DNA of 64,000 nt from an uncultured Oscillospiraceae bacterium (GCA_934513685.1 CAKSWY010000012.1:9829-73828); one strand, 5' to 3'; shown: positions 51,122-59,207, counted from the stretch's first letter. Translations and numbers: made by a program. Notes: generated by a model not told the origin, from the sequence alone.

Positions 51122-51754
51122 TCAGCCCTTTTTCACCGGGTGGCGGATCACCGTCCTGCGCTTTTCCGGCGGCGTCTTCCGCGGGTCCGAGAGGTAGATC
51201 TCATGATGAAGCCGTGTTTCGCCAAAGTCGTTCACATAGCCGTTCTCCTGCAAAAAGGCGTCCATGGCCGCCACCGTTGCCGGTTCGTCGTCGTAGCTGC
51301 CCACGTGCAGCATCTGCACGCACAGCCCCTCCTCAATGGTCAAAAACTCGGCACCGGAGCAGTCCAGCTTCTTCTTTTTGGCGGCGGTCTCCACCGCCCA
51401 GGCAAAATTCTCCCGGGTGACGAACTCCGGCAGGCGGATCACCGAGGTCCAGTAAAACCCGCTCTTGTCGGTGTAATCCACCCCGTCCACACCGTCCTGC
51501 CGCCAGAAGCCCTCCAGCGGTGGAACCACATAGTCAAAGAAGCCCTCGATGGCGCGGCCGTTCCGCCCGCTCATCTTCAGGGTATAGGCAACCGCGTACA
51601 AAACGCCGATCGCCCGCTGATAGGCCCCGTCTGCCTCGTTCGGGTCGCCCTTTCCCCGCACCGCAATGTAATTGGCCGCCGGTACCGTCACCAGCTCCGG
51701 CCGGGGTTTCGGGGCATAAAGCGCCCGGTACTCTTTTTTGAAATCGAATGCCAT
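51122..51754 (-). CDS. GyrI-like small-molecule-binding domain protein
   Basis: A 210-residue protein of the GyrI-like (SOUL/BmrR effector-binding) fold: the start FDFKKEYRALYAPKPRPELVTVP, VPPLEGFW, and a Glu in the C-terminal half typical of this pocket. These stand-alone domains may bind or hydrolyse toxic small molecules. Gene is 31 bases downstream of the TIGR03915 gene on the same strand and may be part of that transcript. Confidence 0.85.
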   Translation of the reverse strand: MAFDFKKEYRALYAPKPRPELVTVPAANYIAVRGKGDPNEADGAYQRAIGVLYAVAYTLKMSGRNGRAIEGFFDYVVPPLEGFWRQDGVDGVDYTDKSGFYWTSVIRLPEFVTRENFAWAVETAAKKKKLDCSGAEFLTIEEGLCVQMLHVGSYDDEPATVAAMDAFLQENGYVNDFGETRLHHEIYLSDPRKTPPEKRRTVIRHPVKKG

Positions 51755-51784
51755 GTCCGTCTCCTCAAATTTTATTCTGCGCGT

Positions 51785-52525
51785 CTACCGTTCGTCCTGC
51801 AATTCCGTCATGCAAGCCCAGTAGCGCTTGGGGCAGTGGGTGCGCCGCACCGTGGGGTTGTATCGCTCCCGGATGCCGATGGTCTGGTAGAACCGCTTCC
51901 ACAGCGCCTGATACTCCGCCTCCTCCGCGTCCGGCGGCGGCAGGGCAAAATCCGGCGGCAGTTCGGCATAATCCGCCGTGCCCCCCTGATACACCAGCGC
52001 CGTGCGATGGGTCAGGTCCGCAATGAGAAAGTCCTTGTCCGGGTAGCGGCCACAGAAGTGGGGCCGCAGCAGGGGCAGCACATAGTTTTTGGGGCGGATC
52101 ACCGCGCCCAGCATTCCGTCCGCCACCTGAAAGCGCACAAACCCGGTGAGCAAGTGCGCCTCGCCCCGCACGGCCTTTTCCAGGTCCAGCACCGGGGCGG
52201 CGTCCGGGTGGGCGTAATCCCAGGCGGCCCCCCGCCCCCGGGCAAAGGCCATGTGCAGAAAGCGCAGGATCAGCAGCTCCTTCTCGGGCCGGCCGCTCAA
52301 AAAGGCATAGTGCACCAGCTCTTCCGCCCGTGCACCCAACACCGGGGCCAAGCTGGCCTCCACCCGGGCGGCCTTGTTCGCCTCGGTTGGAATGTCCCGC
52401 CCGTCAAAAAAGCTCAGCTGCGCGGTCTCCGGCCCTTCAATGGCCAGGGGCAGGGCCTTGCGCACAAAACTCTCGAACACACAGCACAAAAAGCCGGGGT
52501 AACTGCCGTCGTAGCGATAGATCAC
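51785..52525 (-). CDS. TIGR03915-family putative DNA repair protein (DUF4130)
   Basis: A 246-residue protein. Start IYRYDGSYPGFLCCVFES, then GRPEKELLILRFLHMAF and the end RRTHCPKRYWACMTEL match the DUF4130 family, which is always linked with a radical SAM partner and is supposed to act in DNA repair or base modification; chemistry unknown. The start is a GTG (52525) sharing GTGA with the upstream stop, a coupled start. Confidence 0.85.
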   Translation of the reverse strand: MIYRYDGSYPGFLCCVFESFVRKALPLAIEGPETAQLSFFDGRDIPTEANKAARVEASLAPVLGARAEELVHYAFLSGRPEKELLILRFLHMAFARGRGAAWDYAHPDAAPVLDLEKAVRGEAHLLTGFVRFQVADGMLGAVIRPKNYVLPLLRPHFCGRYPDKDFLIADLTHRTALVYQGGTADYAELPPDFALPPPDAEEAEYQALWKRFYQTIGIRERYNPTVRRTHCPKRYWACMTELQDER

Positions 52526-53862
52526 ATCTTCTGTGCGTACCGTGCGACCACCTCCTCCTGCACCATGCGGCCCGCGATCTGGGGCGGCAGGCCGCTGCCC
52601 GCCAGCTGCTGCACCTGGGGCGCACTGAACAGGCTCAGCTGCTCGCACCCGGCGTTGAAGGCCATGGGGTCCAGCAGCGCCCGCACCACGGTCTCCCGCT
52701 TGGGGCTTCGGCTGCCCCCATAGCCCTTGCAGCAGATGAAATACTGCGCCCGCTTGAGCACCACGCCAATGCGCCGCAGGCCCTCCAGGTCCAGCTGGGC
52801 CTGCCGCCGGGCCGAGAGAATGCGCAGCGCGCTTTTCGGCCCGATGCCCGGCACCCGAAGCAGCCACTCCTTCGGGGCGGTGTTCACGTCCACCGGGAAC
52901 ATTCCGTAATGCTGAATGGCCCAGTTGCATTTGGGATCCAGATAGGGGTTGAAGTTCGGCTCCTCTTCGGTGAGGATCTCTGAGGCCGTAAAATCGTAAA
53001 AGCGCAGCAGCCAGTCCGCCTGATACAGCCGGTGCTCCCGCAGAAGGGGCGGCTTTGTGTCGGCGGCGGGCAGGCGGCGGTCCTCCGTCACCGGGATGTA
53101 GGCCGAGTAAAACACCCGCTTCAGGCTGTACTTATGATAGAGGCCCTCGCTCAGCCGCAGGATCTGCCGGTCACTCTCCGGGGTGGCCCCCACGATCATC
53201 TGGGTGCTCTGCCCGGCCGGGGCAAAGGCCGGGGCGCGGCGGTACAGCTGCATCTCCTCCCGGCTTTGGGCAGTGCGGGCCGCGATCTGCCCCATGGGGG
53301 TGAGAATGGCCTTGCGCCCCTTGTCCGGGCAGAGCAGGTTCAGGCTGCGCTCGCTGGGCAGCTCGATGTTCACGCTCATGCGGTCCGCCAGAAGGCCCAG
53401 CTGCTCCACCAGCTCCGGCGAAGCCCCGGGAATGGCCTTGGCGTGGATGTACCCGCGAAAATGGTACTCCTGCCGCAGAATGCGCAGTGTTTCCACCATG
53501 CGCTCGGTGGTGTGGTCCGGGTTCAACTGCACCGCGCTGGAGAGGAACAGCCCCTCAATGTAATTGCGCTGGTAAAACTGAAGCGTCAGGTCCGCCAGTT
53601 CCCGCGGGGTAAAGCTGGCCCGCGGCACATCGTTGGAACGCCGGTTGACGCAATAGCAGCAGTCGTAGGCACATACATTGCTGAGCAGCACCTTCAACAG
53701 GCTCACGCACCGGCCGTCCGAGGCAAAGGTGTGGCAGATGCCCGGGGCCGTGCAGCTGCCCATGCTGCCGTGCCGGCCCGCCCGGTCCAGCCCGCTGGAG
53801 GTGCAGGCAACGTCGTACTTGGCGCTGTCGGATAAAATCGTGAGTTTCTGCAGCAGTTCCAT
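52522..53862 (-). CDS. TIGR03916-family putative DNA modification/repair radical SAM protein
   Basis: A 446-residue radical SAM protein. The iron-sulfur motif is C64-x3-C68-x2-C71 (NVCAYDCCYC), typical of the superfamily. A helix-hairpin-helix DNA-binding motif (LLRVPGIGPKSALRILSAR, about 340-358) lies in the second half. Together with the DUF4130 partner it forms a two-gene unit of unknown repair or modification activity. GAGAG precedes the ATG at 53862. Confidence 0.88.
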   Translation of the reverse strand: MELLQKLTILSDSAKYDVACTSSGLDRAGRHGSMGSCTAPGICHTFASDGRCVSLLKVLLSNVCAYDCCYCVNRRSNDVPRASFTPRELADLTLQFYQRNYIEGLFLSSAVQLNPDHTTERMVETLRILRQEYHFRGYIHAKAIPGASPELVEQLGLLADRMSVNIELPSERSLNLLCPDKGRKAILTPMGQIAARTAQSREEMQLYRRAPAFAPAGQSTQMIVGATPESDRQILRLSEGLYHKYSLKRVFYSAYIPVTEDRRLPAADTKPPLLREHRLYQADWLLRFYDFTASEILTEEEPNFNPYLDPKCNWAIQHYGMFPVDVNTAPKEWLLRVPGIGPKSALRILSARRQAQLDLEGLRRIGVVLKRAQYFICCKGYGGSRSPKRETVVRALLDPMAFNAGCEQLSLFSAPQVQQLAGSGLPPQIAGRMVQEEVVARYAQKM

Positions 53863-54094
53863 GGTTTCTCTCCGCCGAATCGGCTGTTCTGGGGCCTTCG
53901 GCAGAAAGGCCTTGGGTTTTCTCTTGTACAGGTAATTTTCTGCGTTTGCGGGCAGTTTGCAGCATGGCGCGCCGCCCGTCTGCGGCGGTCCCCCCTGAGC
54001 CGGCACGCACCGCCACAAACTTTTTCCTCTGCTGAGTTCAAAATCCTGCTTATGGGATTTCTCTTTTGCTACAATAGCATCAGCGGGCAGGGGT

Positions 54095-54703
54095 TCACCA
54101 CTGGGTGACGGTTTTGATCACCTTGCCCACCACGTGCAGCTGCTCCAGCTCCTCGCCGCGCAGCACCAGCTCCTCATAGTCCGGGTTGAAGGGCTGCAGC
54201 ACCACCGCATTGCCGCGGCGCACATAGCGCTTCAGGGTGCCCTCGCCATCGCCGTAGATCAGCACGCCCAGGTCACCGCTGTCCAGCACGGGCTGCCGGT
54301 GCACCAGCGCCAGGTCGCCGTCCTGAATGCGTGGTTCCATGCTGTCGCCCCGAACCACCAGATAAAAGTAGCTGTCCGGGTCTTTCACGCTGGCGTACTC
54401 ACTGCCGTAGTCCTCCTCAAAGGCGAGGGCGCCGTAGCCCGCCTTGACCGTGCCCACCACCGGAATGCGGCATTGGCCGTAGGCCGAAGCCGGGCGGGTT
54501 TCCAGCCCGACCACCCGGCCCAGCAGGGTGTCGGTGCTCACCTCAAGCAGCTCGGCCATGCGGGTCAGCTGATCCGGGCCGGGAGTGCTCTGCCCCTTTT
54601 CCCACTTGGCCACCATCTGCTGGGTCACCCCAAGGTGCCCCGCCAGCTCCCTCTGGGTCAGGCCCTTTGCCTTGCGCAGGGTGCGCAGAATTTCCGAAAA
54701 CAT
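54095..54703 (-). CDS. XRE/S24 repressor, LexA-like self-cleaving
   Basis: A 202-residue repressor: an XRE helix-turn-helix (about 1-62, LTQRELAGHLGVTQQMVAKWE), a linker with the likely cleavage site near AGYGAL (89-93) and an S24 peptidase domain with Ser121 (VVRGDSMEP) and Lys158 (GTLKRYV). Like LexA or CI it probably cleaves itself under RecA activation. ATG at 54703 is preceded by AAAGGGGG. It is divergent from a small membrane protein; palindromes in both promoters suggest it represses both. Confidence 0.88.
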   Translation of the reverse strand: MFSEILRTLRKAKGLTQRELAGHLGVTQQMVAKWEKGQSTPGPDQLTRMAELLEVSTDTLLGRVVGLETRPASAYGQCRIPVVGTVKAGYGALAFEEDYGSEYASVKDPDSYFYLVVRGDSMEPRIQDGDLALVHRQPVLDSGDLGVLIYGDGEGTLKRYVRRGNAVVLQPFNPDYEELVLRGEELEQLHVVGKVIKTVTQW

Positions 54704-54869
54704 ACTGTATCCCCCTTTTATATAAATACCGTGCGGCGTCGGCAGACCAGCCGCACCGGTTTCTTCCCCCGCGTTTGCGGGCATTGCCGTGAGCACGCGG
54801 CCCCGGCTTTATTGCAGCGGCCGTGTGTGGGGTGCCCCCTGCCGGCCGCATGATCGTTTCTTCCTCTTT

Positions 54870-54898
54870 ATAGTACAACTTTGCGTTGTGATTGTAAA
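54870..54898 (-). promoter_or_regulatory. promoter of the S24 repressor, with operator in the spacer
   Basis: Minus strand TTTACA (54898-54893), 17 bases, TACTAT (54875-54870). The palindrome ACAAC-TTTGC-GTTGT (54875-54889) fills the spacer. Confidence 0.7.
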
Positions 54899-54941
54899 GG
54901 TTTTTTGTTGTGCTTTTCACCAAAAAGTTGTTTTTTAGCTC

Positions 54942-54970
54942 TTGACAACAACCTATTGGGGTATTATTAT
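54942..54970 (+). promoter_or_regulatory. strong promoter of the small membrane protein
   Basis: TTGACA at 54942-54947, 17 bases, TATTAT at 54965-54970. Confidence 0.85.
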
Positions 54971-54973
54971 GGT

Positions 54974-54995
54974 GTTGTAAACAACTCAATGTTGT
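54974..54995. promoter_or_regulatory. S24 repressor operators downstream of the + promoter
   Basis: GTTGT-AA-ACAAC (54974-54985) runs into ACAAC-TCAAT-GTTGT (54981-54995), the same ACAAC-N5-GTTGT as in the repressor's own promoter. More half sites (GTTGT at 54928, ACAAC at 54947) flank the -35. Confidence 0.7.
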
Positions 54996-55054
54996 TTAAT
55001 TATTTAAAAGCTTCCCCGTCATTTTCCACGTTTCATCGAAAGGGGTTCTGTGTC

Positions 55055-55351
55055 ATGGTCACTTATTATAAAGTAAAAGCAATGCTTCTCCGCACGTTGT
55101 GCCTGGCCTGCGGCCTGTGCAGCGTATTCAGCCTGGGCAGCCTGCCGGAGCAGGGGCTGTCGGCGCTGGCGTTCTGCCTGGCGCTGGGGTGCCTCGCCCG
55201 CTGGGCGTACCGGGCCAGCCGCCGGGCCGAGCGCACCGCCAGCCGCGTGCGGCGCACGATGCTTCGCCGCCGGGCCTATGCCCGGCAGGCTGCGGCGGCC
55301 CCCCGCCTGCACACCAGCCCGGCCGCGCCGCATCTCATGCGCACGGCCTGA
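55055..55351 (+). CDS. small membrane protein under S24 control
   Basis: A 98-residue protein with one or two hydrophobic segments (about 8-26 and 33-48) and a very basic C-terminal half rich in Arg and Ala (about 50-98). No recognised family. GAAAGGGG precedes the ATG. By position it resembles the LexA-divergent damage-response gene of other Firmicutes (yneA-type), but there is no sequence sign that it is a division inhibitor. Confidence 0.65.
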   Translation: MVTYYKVKAMLLRTLCLACGLCSVFSLGSLPEQGLSALAFCLALGCLARWAYRASRRAERTASRVRRTMLRRRAYARQAAAAPRLHTSPAAPHLMRTA

Positions 55352-55486
55352 ACGTTCCACGTCTTTTTCCTGCGGCCAGTGTCTGTTTCCTCTGTGCTGC
55401 GTCCGCGTTTCATACCCCCAACCCGCCCGGGTGCGCCGTCGGCAGCGGTGCGCCCGGGCAATTTTTGAAAAAGCGAAAAAAATCCC

Positions 55487-55518
55487 TTGACAAAATCCTG
55501 CCCCCATGGTACTATAAT
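55487..55518 (+). promoter_or_regulatory. promoter of the tRNA-Ser pair
   Basis: TTGACA at 55487-55492; TACTAT at 55510-55515 is 17 bases away and overlaps TATAAT at 55513-55518. Confidence 0.7.
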
Positions 55519-55553
55519 ACTCGCATTCCGCAGGCGGTGCGGGAGACCACTGT

Positions 55554-55642
55554 GGAGAGATGTCCGAGTGGTTTAAGGAGCCGGTCTTGAAAACCGGTGA
55601 CCCGGCAACGGGCCGTGGGTTCGAATCCCACTCTCTCCGCCA
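55554..55642 (+). tRNA. tRNA-Ser (anticodon TGA)
   Basis: Acceptor GGAGAGA/TCTCTCC, anticodon loop CTTGAAA, long variable arm, T loop TTCGAAT, encoded CCA. It reads UCA codons. Confidence 0.97.
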
Positions 55643-55676
55643 TTAAAAGTGAATCATTTCCGAATGACTTTGCTCT

Positions 55677-55767
55677 GGAGAAATACTCAAGAGGTCGAAG
55701 AGGCGCCCCTGCTAAGGGCGTAGGTCGGGTAACCGGCGCGAGGGTTCAAATCCCTCTTTCTCCGCCA
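55677..55767 (+). tRNA. tRNA-Ser (anticodon GCT)
   Basis: Acceptor GGAGAAA/TTTCTCC, anticodon stem CGCCC/GGGCG with loop CTGCTAA, long variable arm, T loop TTCAAAT, encoded CCA. It reads AGC and AGU. Confidence 0.97.
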
Positions 55768-55768
55768 A

Positions 55769-55808
55769 CAAAAACCAGCGTGTCCGCGAGGATATGCTGG
55801 TTTTTGCT
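55769..55808 (+). terminator. terminator of the tRNA-Ser pair
   Basis: AAAAACCAGC/GCTGGTTTTT hairpin followed by GCTTTT. Confidence 0.85.
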
Positions 55809-55905
55809 TTTGCTGCGATAATCTTTGCCCCGCAATTTCGCCCACAATTGGGTTAAGGGCCGGGTTTCGTCTCTCTCGTATCCGCCGCAAGGCCGCTGCA
55901 CCGCA

Positions 55906-55940
55906 AAAAGGCCCCGCCCATTCACAGGCGGGGCCTTTCG
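55906..55940 (-). terminator. orphan terminator, probably the original cysK terminator
   Basis: Minus strand AAAGGCCCCGCC-TGTGAATG-GGCGGGGCCTTT followed by TTGCGG. It is complete on the minus strand but no minus-strand gene ends next to it; the same sequence, minus its far arm, lies beside cysK at 57892-57919. Confidence 0.75.
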
Positions 55941-55941
55941 T
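55914..55941 (+). repeat. 28-bp direct repeat, left copy (island boundary)
   Basis: It begins CCGCCCATTCACAGG and is identical over 28 bases to 57892-57919. Confidence 0.85.
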
Positions 55942-56025
55942 AAGACAGTTAACGGAGCGTATCGGTGCGGATGCGCTCCGTTTCTTTGTGCTATTATGAC
56001 ATATGGCACAGTTGCAGGCAGCCCC

Positions 56026-56051
56026 CTTGGCTCTCCTTCTGGGAGAGCCAA
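56026..56051. repeat. small palindrome, candidate repeat element
   Basis: CTTGGCTCTCC-TTCT-GGGAGAGCCAAG is a near-perfect hairpin in the gap before DUF4177. It is a different sequence from the 12.5 kb repeat family. Confidence 0.5.
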
Positions 56052-56140
56052 GTTCCGCGCGTAATGCACTACACCGAACGGTGTATAAAAGCGCTCATTT
56101 TAGTTCCTGAAGGGATTTTATCAGTTCGCCAAACTGGAAT

Positions 56141-56326
56141 TTATATGTCCATTTCAAAAATCAAATCCATGTCTTTGATTTTTCCATAATCAGATATAAC
56201 CGTTGGAATATATCCTACATAACGATACCCTTTCTTTGCATATTCATCAATAATCTGCCTGTGCTCTTCCGATTTAGCTCCAACTAATTTCCCTATATGC
56301 ACAGAAACATATTCATATTTTTTCAT
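56141..56326 (-). CDS. DUF4177 family protein
   Basis: A 61-residue protein (KKYEYVSVHIGKLVGAKSEEHRQIIDEYAKKGYRYVGYIP) typical of DUF4177, a small fold of unknown role that often sits beside membrane proteins. TTGGAGGTG lies upstream of the ATG. Low GC, unlike its surroundings. Confidence 0.85.
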   Translation of the reverse strand: MKKYEYVSVHIGKLVGAKSEEHRQIIDEYAKKGYRYVGYIPTVISDYGKIKDMDLIFEMDI

Positions 56327-56395
56327 TGCATAACACCTCCAACTTTCGATTTTTCATTTGATTACATATAAGGCACCTCGTCAAACTGAAAGTTA

Positions 56396-56632
56396 TCAGT
56401 GATTCTCTTGTGTGCCTTTTGCTTCTGCTTTAAGCGATTTGATTTCTTCCAAGATAAGTTCCGTACAAACAACGATAAGACCTGCAAGAAGAACGATTCC
56501 GCCATAAATCGGATAGATAAAGGACTCTTGGGCACCGCCGCCAATGATACCAGACAAGAACTGCCATACACCACTAAATGGCCAGATAACGAATGCAAAT
56601 ACCACAATCATCGTAATAATAGCTTTTTTCAT
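56396..56632 (-). CDS. small membrane protein, unknown function
   Basis: A 78-residue protein with two membrane segments (about 3-25 and 40-60) and a charged C-terminus ending in ENH. GGAGGTAA precedes the ATG. A second open frame over the same bases (56362-56607) has no ribosome site. Confidence 0.7.
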   Translation of the reverse strand: MKKAIITMIVVFAFVIWPFSGVWQFLSGIIGGGAQESFIYPIYGGIVLLAGLIVVCTELILEEIKSLKAEAKGTQENH

Positions 56633-56741
56633 TGCTCATTACCTCCACGAATTCCGATTTTCCGCTCTGTTCGACTCCCTGACAAACTGGAATTTGTTTA
56701 ACTTCTTAAATGCTTTTTCTTTACAAACAATGAACTCAATA

Positions 56742-57767
56742 TTATGCTTTCTTCTCCTTAAATGACTTTAGAAAGATCACCCATCCAAAGATCAGCAGAT
56801 TCATTACCAGTGCCACAGGAATATCTCTCCAGTGGAATTGCTGATTCTGAATTACATCCGCATCGTACGTTCCTGAAAAAATTACCACCATGCTATTATT
56901 CAGAAAATGAATAATTATCGTAACCCAAATATTCTGGGTTTTCATATAAGTATATGCCATAAAAATCCCCAGTGAAATACAGGTAACAAACTGGCTTGCC
57001 AGAGCCGCCAGCCCCATATCCGGCGTAGTGTAATAGAAGAAGTCTATTGGCAGATGCCATACAGCCCACACACAGCCCAAAAGGATTACGCCGCCTTTTA
57101 GTCCAAATTTTTTCTGAAGAAGAGGCTGAAGATAATATCTCCATCCGTATTCTTCTCCAAAGAATGCCACTACTGACAGGAAAAAGTTTACCAAAACAGT
57201 AAAAAATATGATCCAGGTAGTAGGATTTGCCATTATTTTGCCAAATTCAGAAAGCTGGCCGCTCAGAGCACAGGCAATCACAAATCTGAGAAGATATAAT
57301 CCAATAAACAACAGGATCATACGAATAGATATATTCCAATGTTCGCTGTTCAGTCCATAGGATCTGCGCTTTTCTTTACCGGATTGCAGAAGAAGAATCC
57401 AGAAAATAACGCTGCCACCTATTATAACGTACTCCATGATCGGTGCCCACTGAGAATATGGCATGCTCATCAGATCTCTATTTTGGGGAGCCAGAACAGA
57501 AGCCGCCGTGCAGACAACCAGCACCGCCGTGAGAGCTACAAAGAATATGTAAAAAGCCGTTGGAAGATTTTTATCTCCTTTTTTGGTAATTAAATAAGCC
57601 ATCATCACACCTGCTGCTGGATACAGCATCTGCGCATTTGGAAAAGCGCTGAGATCAAGACCTTTTCCATAGCCATACCACATCAGAAGTCCCATTACAT
57701 ATGTGATTCCGTATGCTATAATCACATAGATCAAAAGCTGTTTTTTCTCTGTTTGCATAAATTTCAT
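56742..57767 (-). CDS. CPBP (CAAX/Abi) intramembrane metalloprotease
   Basis: A 341-residue membrane protein with about 8-9 helices. CPBP motifs are intact: EEYGWR (E205, E206, R210), WHLPIDF (H238) and IIHFLNN (H287, N290-291). Family members cleave substrates in the membrane and often protect against peptides or bacteriocins. ATG at 57767 has AAGGAAGG just upstream; an ATG three codons later is possible. GC content is clearly lower than the chromosome. Confidence 0.88.
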   Translation of the reverse strand: MKFMQTEKKQLLIYVIIAYGITYVMGLLMWYGYGKGLDLSAFPNAQMLYPAAGVMMAYLITKKGDKNLPTAFYIFFVALTAVLVVCTAASVLAPQNRDLMSMPYSQWAPIMEYVIIGGSVIFWILLLQSGKEKRRSYGLNSEHWNISIRMILLFIGLYLLRFVIACALSGQLSEFGKIMANPTTWIIFFTVLVNFFLSVVAFFGEEYGWRYYLQPLLQKKFGLKGGVILLGCVWAVWHLPIDFFYYTTPDMGLAALASQFVTCISLGIFMAYTYMKTQNIWVTIIIHFLNNSMVVIFSGTYDADVIQNQQFHWRDIPVALVMNLLIFGWVIFLKSFKEKKA

Positions 57768-57838
57768 AATTCCTTCCTTATAACTTTCGATTTGCAGGTC
57801 TGTTCGGCTCCATATTATCATATGGCCGGATAAACTAC

Positions 57839-57878
57839 AAGAACAGCCACAGCAGTGCAAACTGCTGTGGCTGTTCTT
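57839..57878. terminator. terminator-type hairpin at the right edge of the island
   Basis: Perfect stem AGAACAGCCACAGCAGT/ACTGCTGTGGCTGTTCT, loop GCAA, then TTG. It lies upstream of the CPBP gene, not at the end of a visible gene. Confidence 0.7.
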
Positions 57879-57891
57879 TGCCTTACAAACA

Positions 57892-57919
57892 CCGCCCATT
57901 CACAGGCGGGGCCTTTCGT
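57892..57919 (+). repeat. 28-bp direct repeat, right copy (island boundary)
   Basis: It is identical to 55914-55941. On the minus strand it lies 25 bases after the cysK stop and would be most of its terminator, lacking the far arm and T run. Confidence 0.85.
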
Positions 57920-57943
57920 TCAACACGTTCCGTTTGCTCCGGT

Positions 57944-58876
57944 TTACTTGCCGAACAGCTCGGTGGACAGATACCGGTCGCCGGTATCCGGCAGCAGGGC
58001 CACAATGGTCTTGCCCTCGTTCTCGGGGCGCTTGGCCAGCTGCAGGGCGGCCCAGGCGGCTGCACCAGAGGAGATGCCCACCAGCACGCCCTCGGTGCTG
58101 CCGATGCGGCGGCCGGTCTGGAAGGCGTCCTCATTCTCCACGGGGATGATCTCATCGTACACGGAGGTGTTCAGCACCTGGGGCACGAAACCGGCGCCGA
58201 TGCCCTGCACCTTGTGGGGGCCGGGCTTGCCGCCGCTCAGCACGGGCGAACCGGCAGGCTCCACTGCCACGATCTTCACATTGGGGTTCTTGCTCTTCAG
58301 GTACTCGCCCACGCCAGTGATGGTGCCGCCGGTGCCCACGCCAGCCACGAAGATGTCCACCTTGCCGTCCGTATCCTCCCAGATCTCGGGGCCGGTGGTC
58401 TGGCGATGGGCCTCAGGGTTGGCCGGGTTCACAAACTGGCCGGCCACAAAGCCGCCGGGAATCTCCTTGGCCAACTGCTCGGCTTTGGCGATGGCACCGC
58501 TCATGCCCTTGGCGCCCTCGGTGAGCACCAGCTCGGCGCCGTAGGCCTTCAGCAGCTGGCGGCGCTCCACGCTCATGGTATCGGGCATCACAATGATGGT
58601 CCGATAGCCGCGGGCGGCCGCGACCGCCGCCAGGCCAATGCCGGTGTTGCCGCTGGTGGGCTCAATGATGACCGAACCTTCCTTCAGCAGGCCCTTGGCC
58701 TCGGCGTCGTCGATCATGGCCTTGGCCACACGGTCCTTCGCCGAACCGGCGGGGTTAAAGTATTCCAGCTTGGCCAGGATCTTGGCCTTCAGGCCCTCAG
58801 CCTTTTCCAGATGGGTGAGTTCCAGCAGAGGGGTATGGCCAATCAGCTGATCTGCGGACGTATAAATCTTACTCAT
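57944..58876 (-). CDS. cysK: cysteine synthase A
   Basis: A 310-residue PLP enzyme that makes cysteine from O-acetylserine and sulfide. PLP lysine K47 (NPAGSAKDRV), TSGNTGIGLA and GTGGTITGVGEYL are intact. Start at 58876 has GGGAGGAAC upstream. It is divergent from an IscR-like Rrf2 regulator; their two promoters face away over about 115 bases, so control by iron-sulfur or cysteine status is likely. Confidence 0.95.
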   Translation of the reverse strand: MSKIYTSADQLIGHTPLLELTHLEKAEGLKAKILAKLEYFNPAGSAKDRVAKAMIDDAEAKGLLKEGSVIIEPTSGNTGIGLAAVAAARGYRTIIVMPDTMSVERRQLLKAYGAELVLTEGAKGMSGAIAKAEQLAKEIPGGFVAGQFVNPANPEAHRQTTGPEIWEDTDGKVDIFVAGVGTGGTITGVGEYLKSKNPNVKIVAVEPAGSPVLSGGKPGPHKVQGIGAGFVPQVLNTSVYDEIIPVENEDAFQTGRRIGSTEGVLVGISSGAAAWAALQLAKRPENEGKTIVALLPDTGDRYLSTELFGK

Positions 58877-59077
58877 GATGTGTTCCTCCCAATCTCTCCG
58901 GGCGGCTTCTGCGCCCATATTCCCAGGTTGTTGTTTTCGTGTTCTTCTTCATTCCATCAAACGATGAAGCCCGCAGCCCTCTCGCCGAGCGGCGGGCGAA
59001 TGCTTCCGATCAACATCGCCGGCCGGGAAGGGGCTGGATGAGGAGTACTCTCATTTGTTATTCACTACTTTCCTTGT

Positions 59078-59097
59078 GGGTTATACGGATAATACCC
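59078..59097. promoter_or_regulatory. imperfect palindrome over the cysK promoter
   Basis: GGGTTAT-ACGG-ATAATACCC has arms GGGTTAT and ATAATACCC, one base off symmetric. It overlaps the cysK -10 (ATAATA at 59089-59094 on +). It could be bound by the Rrf2 protein. Confidence 0.45.
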
Positions 59098-59117
59098 AAT
59101 TTTTTGCCGCTTGTCAA
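59089..59117 (-). promoter_or_regulatory. promoter of cysK
   Basis: Minus strand TTGACA (59117-59112), 17 bases, TATTAT (59094-59089). Confidence 0.85.
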
Positions 59118-59207
59118 TCACCGTGAGCAAGTTTTTGAACCTTTTTCAAAACTTTTTTGCGGTGCCCTGCCCCACGTGAGAATTTTCCGGGTTCTGTGAA
59201 CTTTAGG

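Larger units (their letters stand above)
55942..57891. mobile_element. AT-rich island between 28-bp direct repeats
   Basis: About 1.95 kb holding three minus-strand genes (DUF4177, a small membrane protein and a CPBP protease) with visibly lower GC and A/T-rich codons, unlike the neighbours. It lies 0.15 kb past two tRNA-Ser genes and is bounded by exact 28-bp direct repeats that come from one terminator. No integrase or transposase is visible, so it may be a passenger of a lost or trans-acting element. Confidence 0.6.
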
